In this document: piece by piece, positions 9,040 through 18,731 of the stretch
How the letters are laid out: each line of letters begins with the position of its first letter
How positions within the stretch are numbered: the first letter of the stretch is position 1
Origin: Succinivibrio sp.
GTDB lineage: Bacteria > Pseudomonadota > Gammaproteobacteria > Enterobacterales > Succinivibrionaceae
Direction: 5' to 3'
DNA: 64,000 nucleotides
NCBI GenBank assembly: GCA_017469335.1
Contig: JAFUGP010000188.1
Span: 1-64,000 of the forward strand
Notes under the pieces: model-generated
Databases searched by the model: none
What the model saw: the letters and a program-made list of their open reading frames with translations, nothing else
What the model was told of the DNA's origin: nothing
Program-made: the position numbers and the translations under genes

Positions 9040-9150
9040 ACTTGGGGGGATCCCGGTTGTTTTGGCATATACCGCCTGAGAGATCTCCGCAAGCGGCTTC
9101 AAAGCAGATGAGACTCATTGCCTCCACCTTTGAAGGAGTCGGCAGGCAAC

Positions 9151-9176
9151 AAAAAACGCCTCCTATCAAGGAGGCG
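9151..9176 (-). terminator. Intrinsic terminator of ompA
   Basis: Read on the minus strand: CGCCTCC (9176-9170), loop TTGATA, GGAGGCG (9163-9157), then six T (9156-9151). It lies about 50 nt past the ompA stop and could weakly serve the converging pRiA4b-like gene. Confidence 0.88.
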
Positions 9177-9223
9177 CTTTATACAGTGTTAAGGGGGTAG
9201 CGTCTTAGACGCTGCAGCCTTAA

Positions 9224-10282
9224 TTACTGAATGGTCTCAGTGGTGACTTCCTCACCGTTGACCACGATCTCCACGCGGCGATCCGGCTGCAGGCAGCTGA
9301 TCAGAGCCTGACGGCCCTTGACGGCGTCGCACTTGTCACCGGTGACCGGGTTGGCTTTGCCGCGGCCTTCGATCACACGCAGCTGATCGTCGGACAGGCC
9401 GTTGGCACGCAGCTCGGAGGCCACGTTATCGGCACGGCGCTGGGACAGGCCGAGGTTGTAGGCATCGGAGCCTAAACGATCGGTGTAGCCATAGACCTCA
9501 TAGGAGACGTTGTTGTAGTTGCGGGAATCAGCAACCACCTCGGAGATGACCTGCTGGCCCTGAGCGGTAACCTTGTCGCCGTTGAACGGGAACAGGGTGG
9601 CAGCGTCTAAGGTGTGAACCTTCTGGATCTGACGCGGAGCGGCAACCACCGGAGCGGTCACATCGGTGCCGAAGGTGTAAACAAAGCCGGCATACAGGAA
9701 GCCGATATCGGACTTGAACTTGGCATCGCTATCGGTAAATTTGCCGTCGATGGCGTTGAAGTAGTAGTCAAAGCCCACGCGCACACCGAAGTTGCGCACG
9801 AAGTTGTACTGAGCACCGATACCCAGCAACGGGCTGAAGGAGTCATCATGACCGTCAGCGTCGGCTCTCATCCAGCCGAAACCGGCACGCAGGAAAACGT
9901 CGGAGCCTTTCTCATCGAAGGTGTAGGCGAACTTGCCGGCCAGATCCAGACCGTAGGCCTTGAGGTTGCTCTTTACCCCTTCTAACTCACCCTTGCCCTT
10001 GATGGCAAAGTCATCAAAGTAGTTGGCATCCAACTCCAACGCGAACCAGTCGGTGAAGTTGTAACCGCCGAAGATGCCGAAGCCGTAGCCATCGGTATCG
10101 GAGGTCATGACATCCTTGGCACGAGTGCCTTCAGCGATGTCACCGCTGAAGCGGTCGTGAGCCAGGAAAGCGTAGCCGCCGCGGGCACCCACATAAGGAG
10201 TACCGGCGATACCGGCATAAGCGCAGGAGCCAGACACCAGAGCGGTCAGAAGAACAGCGGAAGCGATTTTGTTGAGTTTCAT
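9224..10282 (-). CDS. ompA: OmpA-family outer membrane protein
   Basis: 352 residues. A Sec signal peptide (KIASAVLLTALVSGSCAYA, cleavage near residue 23) is followed by an eight-strand beta-barrel (about residues 25-205), a short Pro/Ala linker (TAPVVAAPRQI), and a C-terminal OmpA-like peptidoglycan-binding domain with the NGLSDDQLRVIEGRGKANPV and RRVEIVV signatures. Two Cys near the end (KCDAV, ISCLQ) match the disulfide seen in enterobacterial OmpA. The role is anchoring the outer membrane to the cell wall. It is a single gene with its own terminator. Confidence 0.93.
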   Translation of the reverse strand: MKLNKIASAVLLTALVSGSCAYAGIAGTPYVGARGGYAFLAHDRFSGDIAEGTRAKDVMTSDTDGYGFGIFGGYNFTDWFALELDANYFDDFAIKGKGELEGVKSNLKAYGLDLAGKFAYTFDEKGSDVFLRAGFGWMRADADGHDDSFSPLLGIGAQYNFVRNFGVRVGFDYYFNAIDGKFTDSDAKFKSDIGFLYAGFVYTFGTDVTAPVVAAPRQIQKVHTLDAATLFPFNGDKVTAQGQQVISEVVADSRNYNNVSYEVYGYTDRLGSDAYNLGLSQRRADNVASELRANGLSDDQLRVIEGRGKANPVTGDKCDAVKGRQALISCLQPDRRVEIVVNGEEVTTETIQ

Positions 10283-10462
10283 TTAAAATCCCTCATGTGT
10301 ATATTGCTTATGTGGATCCCCTTGTGCTCAGGGAGCTCAGGATCCTGCAACGGGTCGTATCCCGTATCGAGCGTGTGCATTATCTCACATTTTCACCACC
10401 CTTGATCACAAAAAATTGTGTTATATAGCGCGGGGTTATGATCAATGGCCCATTTTTACGTT

Positions 10463-10491
10463 AAAAATTCGTCTGAAAGCGCTATCAGACG
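10463..10491 (-). terminator. Probable lptD terminator
   Basis: On the minus strand CGTCTGA (10491-10485), loop TAGCGCTT, TCAGACG (10476-10470), then AATTTTTAA. It lies 110 nt past the lptD stop. The rest of 10283-10602 is the AT-rich ompA leader and upstream region with no gene. Confidence 0.55.
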
Positions 10492-10602
10492 CACCACTGT
10501 GGTGTATCTGCCATGCGCTGAGCGCACTGCTTCCGGGGAAAGGGAGGTTGAGAGAGTGCGGAAAATCAAGGGGCAGGCTGAAGACACCAACGGTGCCTTA
10601 GC

Positions 10603-13491
10603 TTATCGGTTCATGTTCACGGGGTTGACCGCCGGCAGGTAGTGGGTGTCCGCCGACATGGGCTTGGACTCGCCGCTGATGGAGAAGCTCTTGAGGCCCT
10701 TTAAGGTCAGCTCCACACCGAACACATGCTTGTCACGGTGGGCCATGCGGTACCAGTCCATCTCGGCATAAGAGGCTGCCAGAAAGGTGACGGCATAGCA
10801 GCAGTCGTCATAGCGCAAAGCCGCCTTCCAGTCTATGCTGTAGTTCTCCTCCAAATCGCGGTTGAGCGCCACGGTAAAACTCCAGGAATTGGAGAGAGGC
10901 GCGCTCAAGGTCACCCCGGCCTGACGTATGTCCGAGGGCTGCTGGGTTTTGATTACGTAGTTGCCGTTGCGGTAATAGCGGTAGTAGAGCTGCGCATAGG
11001 TCTTGTCCTTGTGATAGGTGGCATAGGCGTTCCAGGATCTTAGGCGGTGCTCGCTGCTCTGATAGGTGGCCGCTGCGTGCAGATCAAGCGCCTCGCTGGG
11101 CGAGAGATCAAAGGTAAAACTCAAAGGCGAGCGCGGATAATCCGTGTAAACGTCCGAGCTGTTCAAGGTCACCTTGGTGGGGTGAAAGTTGTAGGACTGT
11201 GCCACCGCCACGCGCAACTGTTCGCGGTCGTGCGCGTCGAGAATGCGGGAGGTCACGCCCCAGCTGATGGCGTTGAGATCCGCGATGCGATCAAGTCCCG
11301 AGAACTTGCGGGTGGAGAACAGCGAGTAGAGATCCTCGGTGCGGTCGGTGGTGTCATACAGCGCGATGTGCCGCTGATTGCGGTAGGGAACATACATGTA
11401 CTGCACCTCAGGCTCCAAGGTCTGGGTGTGGCGCATGTCCAGCGCTTTGCGCTCAAAGGTGGCCTTGCCATGAACCTTAATCTCATAGAGAGTGCGGTTG
11501 ACGTCGCGCTCGGCTTCATCAAAGCCCAGGTAACTGCGGTAGGTGGAGGGCAGGGAATTGAGATCGCCCTGACGGTAATGGGTGTACAGACCTTTGACGC
11601 TGGCGTCTAAGCTGGCACCGCGCCGATCAAAAAGGTGATAGCTCAGCCCGGGCTCAAAGTGCAGTCTCTGGGTGGTAAAGGAGTGAAATTGCGCCTCGTT
11701 TTCCTTCTCAAAGCGATCAAACTGCGCTTCAAAGGAGCCGGTGAGGGGACCTGAGAGGACATCGGCCCAACCGAACTTAAGCCTGGGCAGATCCGAGAAC
11801 ATCGAGTAGGACACCACCTGCGGAGGCAGCATGGAGGTGTACTTTTCCATGGTCACGCTCAGGTAATACTGATCCTGAGTGTACTGCGCGGTGAGGTAGC
11901 GCCTGATGTGATCATCGGTAATGGAGACGTGGTTCTGACTGATGTCGCTTAGGTAGCTGTAGTCACCGGGTCTGACCCGGGAGTAATCGAGCTCTACCTC
12001 CAGATCATGCTCCAAAAACCAGGCTGTGCCGGAGAGATTGAGAAACCAGCGCTTGCCGTCATCACGGCCGTATTCGTTTTTCCACTCCACATCCTCAGGC
12101 AGATAGCTCATGGTGAGCATGCCCTGAATGTTTTCCACCGGCATGAAGCGAAATTCGCTGTCTAACTGGAAATGACGGTGCCCCGCCCATTTGGGCGTAA
12201 GGGTGAGATCGTAATTGGGGGCCAGATTGAAATAGACGGGCTGGTAGAGCTTGAAACTGTCCGAGCCGAAAGACAATGAGGTATATAACAGACCGCTGCG
12301 TCTGGTATTCGTGATGGGGACCTTCGCCCAGGGCAGATAGAATACCGGGACATCATGCAAACGCATTACGGTTCCGTGCAGCGTGGCGTCTTCATCGTTC
12401 TGATCAATGTCTATTTCGTTGGCCTGCAACAGCCAGGATTCGCGGTCATCGGGGCAGGTGGTGAGCGTGGCCTGCTCTAAGTGCTGGGTCTTGTGGGCCT
12501 GGTCTACCTCATGCAGGGCGGCGCTGCCGCGCAGCACCGAGCCGTTCATGCGAAAGCGGGTCTGACGCAACGTAAAGTCGTGGCTGTCAATTTTGAGCTG
12601 TACCGGCTCCTCGGCATGAACGGTGTATTCGCCCGTATCCAAGGTCGAAGTGCCGGTGGTGGCCAGAGTGCGGGTCTGACTGTCATAGGTCAGCGTCTGT
12701 GTGTTTAAGGTCCGTCCCTGGGAACTGACCACCACGTTGCCTGAATAGACAAGCGTACCTCCTTGGTCGGAGAGCTGGCTTTGAGCGTTGTCAGCCTCTA
12801 CCTGGATGGGCGCGTTCTCGGTGTCTAAAGGTGGCAGGGCCCTATAGGAGGGCACGGCGGTGTAGCAGGTCAGATCGTTGCGCGGTACCGGCAACAGCGG
12901 TGAGGGATGCCAGTCACGGCTGGAGAGTGCGTTCATGAGCCGGTAGGAGAAGGTGGAACTGTCGGCTAAGGAACGGTTGCTCAGGTAAATGCGCGCGGCC
13001 GGGGTGTTGAGCTCTGCGATGAAATTCTCTGCCAGACTCTGTACCGCGGTCACCCGCCTGCGACTTAAGTTCTGCTCATCGTCTCCTGTCTCACTGTGAG
13101 TGACCTGAGGCAGAGCGGAAAAACTGCTGTTTCCCGAAGGGGCGGTGCGGGACTCCTCATTTGACGAGTCTGAAGCCACTGCCGGAACCTGAGCCTGGGA
13201 TGGCACAGCCACCAGGGTTCCCATGGCACACAGCGCAGCCAGAGCAAGCGGCGCTATCTTAAGATTGGTGCAAATCTCTCGTGCGGGGTTACTCCCGGGC
13301 CGCGCGGCAAAATCCTCCCAGATAAAGAGAGTGCCGTGAACTGCGGCTTGTGACGCAGCTGAACACGCAACGCTGCCTGAGTGGGACAGGGGTCGGTCAT
13401 TTAAGGTCGCACCACGGCGGCGCAGGCGTCCGGCCTTCCCGGGACGGGACGACCTTGCAAAATCCTGATAGCTGAAACGACGCTGCGACAT
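10603..13491 (-). CDS. lptD: LPS-assembly protein LptD
   Basis: Outer-membrane translocon barrel that inserts LPS with LptE. Clear LptD landmarks are an N-terminal beta-jellyroll (IQVEADNAQSQLSDQGG, YSGNVVVSSQGRTL), the plug-proximal Cys in TTCPDDRESW, QTLEPEVQYMYVPYRNQ, GLDRIADLNAISWGVTSRI, and the C-terminal Cys pair in RYDDCCYAV. The early Cys is in LTCYTAVPSYR, so the four disulfide-forming cysteines are conserved. The start is uncertain. The only ATG with a nearby ribosome-like site (AGGGCGG) is at 13491, but that puts ~72 Arg-rich residues before the apparent signal peptide (LKIAPLALAALCAMGTLVAV). An ATT at 13275 would begin right at the signal peptide. The usual surA and pdxA are absent downstream. 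Confidence 0.93.
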   Translation of the reverse strand: MSQRRFSYQDFARSSRPGKAGRLRRRGATLNDRPLSHSGSVACSAASQAAVHGTLFIWEDFAARPGSNPAREICTNLKIAPLALAALCAMGTLVAVPSQAQVPAVASDSSNEESRTAPSGNSSFSALPQVTHSETGDDEQNLSRRRVTAVQSLAENFIAELNTPAARIYLSNRSLADSSTFSYRLMNALSSRDWHPSPLLPVPRNDLTCYTAVPSYRALPPLDTENAPIQVEADNAQSQLSDQGGTLVYSGNVVVSSQGRTLNTQTLTYDSQTRTLATTGTSTLDTGEYTVHAEEPVQLKIDSHDFTLRQTRFRMNGSVLRGSAALHEVDQAHKTQHLEQATLTTCPDDRESWLLQANEIDIDQNDEDATLHGTVMRLHDVPVFYLPWAKVPITNTRRSGLLYTSLSFGSDSFKLYQPVYFNLAPNYDLTLTPKWAGHRHFQLDSEFRFMPVENIQGMLTMSYLPEDVEWKNEYGRDDGKRWFLNLSGTAWFLEHDLEVELDYSRVRPGDYSYLSDISQNHVSITDDHIRRYLTAQYTQDQYYLSVTMEKYTSMLPPQVVSYSMFSDLPRLKFGWADVLSGPLTGSFEAQFDRFEKENEAQFHSFTTQRLHFEPGLSYHLFDRRGASLDASVKGLYTHYRQGDLNSLPSTYRSYLGFDEAERDVNRTLYEIKVHGKATFERKALDMRHTQTLEPEVQYMYVPYRNQRHIALYDTTDRTEDLYSLFSTRKFSGLDRIADLNAISWGVTSRILDAHDREQLRVAVAQSYNFHPTKVTLNSSDVYTDYPRSPLSFTFDLSPSEALDLHAAATYQSSEHRLRSWNAYATYHKDKTYAQLYYRYYRNGNYVIKTQQPSDIRQAGVTLSAPLSNSWSFTVALNRDLEENYSIDWKAALRYDDCCYAVTFLAASYAEMDWYRMAHRDKHVFGVELTLKGLKSFSISGESKPMSADTHYLPAVNPVNMNR

Positions 13492-13599
13492 AAAAAACCG
13501 CCCTGATGCTGCCGTCCCAGGTGCCCGACAGCACCACTACGGCGGCAACAGTTTTGAGGCTCTGACAATGAAAATCGGGTAGTTACGCAAAACTCCGGC

Positions 13600-13626
13600 A
13601 TTCTAGCATGAATTGCCAAAGCGCAA
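13600..13626 (-). promoter_or_regulatory. Candidate extended -10 promoter of lptD
   Basis: Minus-strand TGCTAGAAT (extended -10; TAGAAT at 13605-13600) is preceded 15 nt upstream by TTGCGC (13626-13621). It lies about 110 nt before the lptD ATG. Confidence 0.4.
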
Positions 13627-13680
13627 GGTGAGCGCTGTGTCAGGGTGCCGCAGAAGATCTGATCTGCGCCAGATTTTGTG

Positions 13681-13697
13681 AAGCCCCGCAGGGGCTT
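13681..13697. other. Orphan hairpin in the lptD upstream region
   Basis: AAGCCCC, loop GCA, GGGGCTT: a perfect 7-bp stem. On the plus strand a T6 run follows 5 nt later (13704 onward). No plus-strand gene precedes it, so it is either incidental or the end of an unrecognised small transcript. Nothing else is seen in 13627-13931. Confidence 0.35.
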
Positions 13698-13931
13698 GGA
13701 TCACTTTTTTAAGATCAGCCGTTTGCCGCCTCGGTTAGGCATGACCTAGCATGAGGTTTAGGCTGTTTTCATCTGGGTGCTGTGGCCGGGCGTGGCAATA
13801 CTACCGGTCTGCAATTCAAGTCATGCTCTGTGTCGGTGCTCAAAAAGCAGGGGTCGGAGTGAGGCTCAGTTTGTGGACAAGACAGCTTGGTTTGCCGGTT
13901 TTTTGACCGCGTTAGGCGGTAAGGATTAAAG

Positions 13932-14261
13932 ATGGGCAGGAACTTTAGGATAAGGGCCGCAGTGGGTGCCTTCCTGCTTGTGGGTTGGTTGGGGATGTGG
14001 ACCGCAACCGCTCAGGCACGTGAACTCAAGCTTGAAGGACGCACCGTGAAGTGGGAGCGTAGCTTTACGGATGAATCGAGTGTCTGCGCGACCATCAAGC
14101 ACGGCCCCAAAGTACAGTACAAGCATCTGTTAGGGGAAGATCTGACCTTCACCGCCACGGCCCGCATCGACGGCGAGGCCTCGTTGAGGCTTGATTATCA
14201 TGCCCTGTACGCCGACGCCTCTGCAGACGGGGTAGAGCTGGGCTTCAAGCTCAAGTTTTAG
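13932..14261 (+). CDS. Small exported protein of unknown function
   Basis: 109 residues with a clear Sec signal peptide (basic RNFRIR, hydrophobic AAVGAFLLVGWLGM, cleavage after ATAQA near residue 33). The mature part is about 76 residues, has one Cys (SSVCATI), alternating polar/hydrophobic residues (LTFTATARIDGEASLRL) and ends in FKLKF. The terminal Phe resembles the Bam signature of outer-membrane proteins, although the chain is too short for a full barrel on its own. AGGA lies 6-10 nt before the ATG. No family was recognised. Confidence 0.6.
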   Translation: MGRNFRIRAAVGAFLLVGWLGMWTATAQARELKLEGRTVKWERSFTDESSVCATIKHGPKVQYKHLLGEDLTFTATARIDGEASLRLDYHALYADASADGVELGFKLKF

Positions 14262-14495
14262 CCTCTAAGCTGCCCTTGTCAGGCGAGGTCTCCCCAACAG
14301 CCCGCACCGGAGCGTGGGTGGGTGAGGATCGGCTGGCATACTCGTCCTGACTGTTTTCTGTAGCCATAAATACCGAGAAAAACCCTTTTAGTTTCCATTC
14401 GTTATGGCGCTTTATGCCGTTTTGGGCAAATCCTTTAGCCCTGCCAGATGATAAAATGGTGGCTCTGAAGCGGTATCTGAACCTAAGGAGCACAC

Positions 14496-16553
14496 ATGTT
14501 AGCTAAGCTTTTCTCTCAGGATCTGAAAACTCTCAGCGCTCACGTGCGTTTTGCCCTGTGCGGGGTGCTGCTCGGCATGCTCTGCGGGCTGATTATTTTA
14601 GGTTGCGGCAGACTGGCTTTCATCAGTACCTTCGGCCGGGAGGCTTTTGCCGCCTTAGATGAGGGCGTGCTGCCTAATTTTCTTAAAACAGCCTTTCTTT
14701 TTGATCTCAAATACAGCGCTCAGGCTTATCTGCCGGCGGTGGTGCTGGCCCTGATCTTGGGCATCAACCGCCGGGGCTGCTCACTGTACCGTAAAATTTT
14801 TATTCCCCTCATCTTATTGGGCTTTTTGTACCTGACGGTACTGACCATCATCAATCATTACTACTATCTGACCTACACCAAAATCATTGATGTGTTCTTC
14901 TTTGCCTTCTTCAAGGAAGACCCCTGGGCGGTCATGAGCACTTTATGGCATGATTACCCGCTGCTTTTGGGCAGTCTGCTGCTGGTACTCGGTACGGCGG
15001 CCTTTATTTACGTGTTTGCCAAGGCGCAGCGTTGGGCCGCGGCGCACCTGACGGTGCCGCGGGGACGGTGGAGCACCGTGGCTGCGGTGGTGGTGTTTGC
15101 GCTGGCCTATGCATTGTGCATACGCGGCTCCCTGGGAACCTTCCCCCTGCGTCAGGACAATTCTCAGGTCTCGCGCAATCCCGTGGTCAATGCCGCGGTG
15201 GCCAACGGACCTGCGGCCTTGCACTGGGCGCGCAAGTGGGCCAGACACCAGAGCGTGATCCCGGAGGTCAAGCCAGAAGAGATAGTGGCGGCCTATCAGG
15301 AACTGGGACTTGCGGCTGACAGCACCGATCTTTATGCCCCTCTGCAGGTTACCACGGCTACCAATGCTTACCTGACAGAGCACAAGCCCGATATCGTAGT
15401 ATCCGTGATGGAAAGTCTCGGGGTGCATATGCTGGGGTACGACGCTCTGCCTGAGCGCGATCTCTACGGCGCTCTGCGTGAGCCTGCTGCGGAGGATTAT
15501 TTCTTCCTTAACTTTCTCTCCGAGGGTAACGGCACCATGGACAGTCTCACGCGGCTGCTGCTGAGCGTGCCGGATCTTAATTTGTCCACCTCGGTGCAGG
15601 CCGACCGCGACTATGTGACCAATGTGCTCAAGCCCTTCAAGGCTCAGGGCTACAAGGTGCTGTTTATTACCGGGTGCGCCGGGGCCTGGCGTAATATGGA
15701 CACTTTCATGCATACCCTGGGGGTCGATGAGATCTACGAGGAGAGTTACCTGCGCACTCTTTATCCCGAGGCCACTCACTTTGCCTGGGGTACCGATGAC
15801 GAATATATGTGGAAGGTGGTGCTTAAGACGCTGCGTGAGCCGCATGAACAGCCGCTGCTTATCCTTACTTTGTCCATTTCCAATCACCCGCCGTTCAGGG
15901 TGCCCGGCGCGCATGAGCCCAAAAGCATCAAGCTCACGGATGCCGAGCTCAAACGTTTCCCTTATCCGGATACCCCGACCATCTTCGCTGCTTTCCGTTA
16001 CGCCAACGATCAGCTCGGAGAGTTTATCCAGGAGGTCAAGCATGATCCAAAGCTTGGATCGCGTACCATTTTATCGGCCACGGGTGATCACAATATGCGC
16101 GGCATAGGCTACGATGCCCACCCCGAAGAACTGGCCCTGGGGCACGCCGTCCCCTTCTATCTCTACGTGCCTGAGAGCTACCGACAGCATGAGGAACTGT
16201 TCTATGATCCCAAGCGTTACGGCTCGCAGAAGGACATTTTCAGCACCATAGCTCATCGCGCCCTGAGCGCGGCCACCCTGCATACCTTGGGTTGTGATCT
16301 GCTCTCCAAGGAGCCCTGCCGTTATCCTCTGGCCTTCAATGCCGAGGCGGCAGTGCCGCAAAGCGGCAGGATAGTATGCAACCTGGACAGTCGCTTCGCC
16401 TTCGAGGCACTGGACCTGGATGATGACGGACTGCGCTCGGACTCACTCATCGAGCGCAGCGATCCGCTCTGCGCTAAGGCTAAAGCCCTGTCAAAATTAG
16501 AGCAGTTGCTGTACTTCTATCAAAGCAAACACGCCCCGCGCCTCAGACAATGA
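14496..16553 (+). CDS. LTA synthase-like sulfatase/phosphoglycerol transferase
   Basis: 685 residues with five N-terminal membrane segments (about residues 20-45, 70-90, 105-128, 150-170 and 190-212) and a large periplasmic alkaline-phosphatase-superfamily domain. The metal-binding and catalytic pattern runs from VVSVMESLG (first metal residue) through GNGTMDSLTRLL (likely Thr nucleophile), WGTDDEYMW and LSISNHPPF to SATGDHNMRG (metal-binding Asp/His). Relatives transfer phosphoglycerol or phosphoethanolamine to envelope glycans (OpgB, LtaS, EptA-like); the substrate here cannot be told. A good ribosome site (AAGGAG) precedes the ATG. Confidence 0.85.
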   Translation: MLAKLFSQDLKTLSAHVRFALCGVLLGMLCGLIILGCGRLAFISTFGREAFAALDEGVLPNFLKTAFLFDLKYSAQAYLPAVVLALILGINRRGCSLYRKIFIPLILLGFLYLTVLTIINHYYYLTYTKIIDVFFFAFFKEDPWAVMSTLWHDYPLLLGSLLLVLGTAAFIYVFAKAQRWAAAHLTVPRGRWSTVAAVVVFALAYALCIRGSLGTFPLRQDNSQVSRNPVVNAAVANGPAALHWARKWARHQSVIPEVKPEEIVAAYQELGLAADSTDLYAPLQVTTATNAYLTEHKPDIVVSVMESLGVHMLGYDALPERDLYGALREPAAEDYFFLNFLSEGNGTMDSLTRLLLSVPDLNLSTSVQADRDYVTNVLKPFKAQGYKVLFITGCAGAWRNMDTFMHTLGVDEIYEESYLRTLYPEATHFAWGTDDEYMWKVVLKTLREPHEQPLLILTLSISNHPPFRVPGAHEPKSIKLTDAELKRFPYPDTPTIFAAFRYANDQLGEFIQEVKHDPKLGSRTILSATGDHNMRGIGYDAHPEELALGHAVPFYLYVPESYRQHEELFYDPKRYGSQKDIFSTIAHRALSAATLHTLGCDLLSKEPCRYPLAFNAEAAVPQSGRIVCNLDSRFAFEALDLDDDGLRSDSLIERSDPLCAKAKALSKLEQLLYFYQSKHAPRLRQ

Positions 16554-16745
16554 AACCGAAGCTCTGCCTGGGCCCGCCAGGCGGGACACGGTCTGACGGA
16601 AAACTGTGGGAAAATCTGGGGGTGGCGGCGACATGCCTTTAAGATTGGTGGAAAAAGCGGTGGATTGCGGGGGGAAGCTGTGGCAAAAACGGCTCTGTCG
16701 TCCGCTCAAGTCAACTTTGGCTGAATGCGCTGACTCCGGAGCTCC

Positions 16746-17717
16746 TTAAAACTTTCTTTCGATGGCGGCGCGGGCAAACTCCCGCAACGCCTCCACGGCG
16801 TCGGAGTCAGGCAGGATTTCCAGGGAGCGCAGTGCCTCATCACGCAGGCTCAGCGCGTACTCCCGCGAGCGCTCCAAGGAGCCGGTTTTGATCAGGTTTT
16901 GCCGCACTGCCTCAAAATCGATGGCCGTGACAGCCTCATCCAGCGCGCGTCTGCCGCTCTCATCTAGTTCCTGTCTGGCCAAAATCACCGGCAGGGTGAT
17001 GCGGCCTTCCTTGAGATCCTCGCCGATGTTCTTGCCCAAGGTTGTGGCGTTTGAACTGTAGTCAAGCAGATCGTCGATGATTTGAAACCCCATGCCCAGG
17101 GTGCGTCCGAAATTGCGCAGCGCCTGCAGATAGGTTTCACTGTCATGACGCAACAGCACCGGTCCTGCGGATGCCAGCTCAAAAAGTGCACCGGTTTTGG
17201 CATACACGGTCTGACGGTAGTCCTGCACCGACAGATCGGTTCTTCCCTGGTTTTTGAGCTGATTGATCTCTCCTACCGTCAGACAGGAGAGCGTGTCGCT
17301 GATCATTTTGTAAAGCGCGGGGCAATCTAAGTCCTGTACCAGTGCATAGCAGCGCGTGAACAGATAATCACCGGCCAAAACCGCCGCATGGTTGCCTTCC
17401 GTCTCGTTTAAGGTGGTGATGCCGCGGCGCACCGTGGCACGGTCAATGACATCATCATGCACCAACGTGGCAGTATGCAGCAATTCCACTGAGGCGGCAA
17501 AAGCCACTGCGGAGGAACTGATCTCACCGTCCGGGAGAGCACAGGCGCATAACAGCGACAGTTTGGGTCTGAGCCTTTTGCCCCCTGAGCCGACCACCCT
17601 CAGACACCAGGCGTTGACGGTGGCCTCCAGTTGACTGCCGCTTAAAGTCTGGCTCAGCAAAGCCTCAACTTGAGAGAGGCCCTGCTGGAGGTTTGCGCTG
17701 ATTGTCAAAGAGGCCAT
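16746..17717 (-). CDS. ispB: Octaprenyl/polyprenyl diphosphate synthase
   Basis: Trans-type long-chain isoprenyl diphosphate synthase that makes the quinone side chain. At 323 residues it matches IspB. The two Asp-rich motifs are a first one around LVHDDVIDRA (about residue 85) and a second, IIDDLLDYS (about residue 210). Divergent placement from rplU-rpmA is the classic gammaproteobacterial arrangement. Confidence 0.93.
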   Translation of the reverse strand: MASLTISANLQQGLSQVEALLSQTLSGSQLEATVNAWCLRVVGSGGKRLRPKLSLLCACALPDGEISSSAVAFAASVELLHTATLVHDDVIDRATVRRGITTLNETEGNHAAVLAGDYLFTRCYALVQDLDCPALYKMISDTLSCLTVGEINQLKNQGRTDLSVQDYRQTVYAKTGALFELASAGPVLLRHDSETYLQALRNFGRTLGMGFQIIDDLLDYSSNATTLGKNIGEDLKEGRITLPVILARQELDESGRRALDEAVTAIDFEAVRQNLIKTGSLERSREYALSLRDEALRSLEILPDSDAVEALREFARAAIERKF

Positions 17718-17975
17718 GCAGAGTTGCCTTATAATATGTTACCGGCCTGGCGGCAGGGAGGGCCGGCAGTGAGGTCGCTCCAGAGGTTTTGGAACCTGCT
17801 TATAAGTCGCCGTCCTGTTCACAAGGCGTTATTTTAGCATAAAAAACTTGCACTTCGTTGTGCTGACAACGGGCACCGCGACCCCGTAAGGCCAAGGTGC
17901 TGGTATGAAGTGTCGGGACGGTAGCAGAACTTCGATGACGCGTATGAGCTTTACTGCAGAAGCCTTGAGAAACAC

Positions 17976-18004
17976 TTGCGCAGTCTCCTCCTTTAGTGTA
18001 CAAT
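17976..18004 (+). promoter_or_regulatory. rplU-rpmA promoter
   Basis: TTGCGC (17976-17981), 17-nt spacer, TACAAT (17999-18004), giving an approximately 75-nt leader before the rplU ATG. The rest of the 370-bp gap to ispB holds no gene. Confidence 0.72.
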
Positions 18005-18086
18005 TCTGCCCCACTGTAGCCCTCTTAGGGGTAAGTTTAATTTTTACAGAGCAGGATCAGTGGCCTGCTGCAACCGGAGTTTCAGT

Positions 18087-18398
18087 ATGTACGCAATAGT
18101 TTTTTGCGGCGGAAAACAGCATAAGGTCTCCGAGGGCGACGTACTGAGCGTTGAGCTTCTCGAACAGGAAGCCGGACAAAGCGTCGAACTCGACAAGGTG
18201 TTGTTGCTTTCCGACGGTACCAACATTAAAGTCGGCGCTCCCTATCTGGAAGGCGCCAAAGTCTCAGCCGAGGTGCTGGGCGTTCATGGCGGCGAGAAGA
18301 TCAAGATTGTGAAGTTCCGCCGTCGCAAGCATCATCAGAAAGTGACCGGCCACCGTCAGTGGTACACCGATCTTAAAATCACCAAGATTGCCGGTTAA
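18087..18398 (+). CDS. rplU: 50S ribosomal protein L21
   Basis: 103 residues from [14 protein letters not shown], identical in length to E. coli L21, with the diagnostic [21 protein letters not shown] segment near the C terminus. An in-frame upstream ATG at 18060 is rejected because the family begins at MYA and CCGGAG precedes 18087. It is followed 17 bp later by rpmA. Confidence 0.97.
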   Translation: MYAIVFCGGKQHKVSEGDVLSVELLEQEAGQSVELDKVLLLSDGTNIKVGAPYLEGAKVSAEVLGVHGGEKIKIVKFRRRKHHQKVTGHRQWYTDLKITKIAG

Positions 18399-18415
18399 TC
18401 ACAGGAGGTATTCTT

Positions 18416-18679
18416 ATGGCTCATAAGAAAGCTGGCGGCTCGGTGCGTAACGGCCGCGATTCTCAGGGACAGCGTCTGGGTGTAAAGCGTTTCGGCGGCG
18501 AGGCTGTGAGTGCCGGCAGTATTATCGTCAGGCAGCGCGGTACTCATTTCCATCCCGGTGCCAACGTGGGCTGCGGCCGTGACTACACCCTGTTCGCCAA
18601 GAAGGACGGCAAGGTCAGGTTTGTGACCCGTGGTCCCAAAAACCGCAAATTCGTGGAGATTGTGGAAGATCCGCAGTAA
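18416..18679 (+). CDS. rpmA: 50S ribosomal protein L27
   Basis: 87 residues beginning [16 protein letters not shown], the flexible N terminus that reaches the peptidyl transferase centre, with [20 protein letters not shown] in the core. A strong AGGAGG precedes the ATG. Co-transcribed with rplU. Confidence 0.98.
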   Translation: MAHKKAGGSVRNGRDSQGQRLGVKRFGGEAVSAGSIIVRQRGTHFHPGANVGCGRDYTLFAKKDGKVRFVTRGPKNRKFVEIVEDPQ

Positions 18680-18731
18680 GGAGCAAAGCTCACTGTAAAG
18701 TGACCGGCTTGGTTCTAACTGCTTGAAAATC

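Noticed and set aside
14943..16043. 366-residue open frame opposite the LTA-synthase-like gene
   Set aside because: No ribosome site or domain; the plus-strand frame has clear sulfatase motifs and membrane helices.
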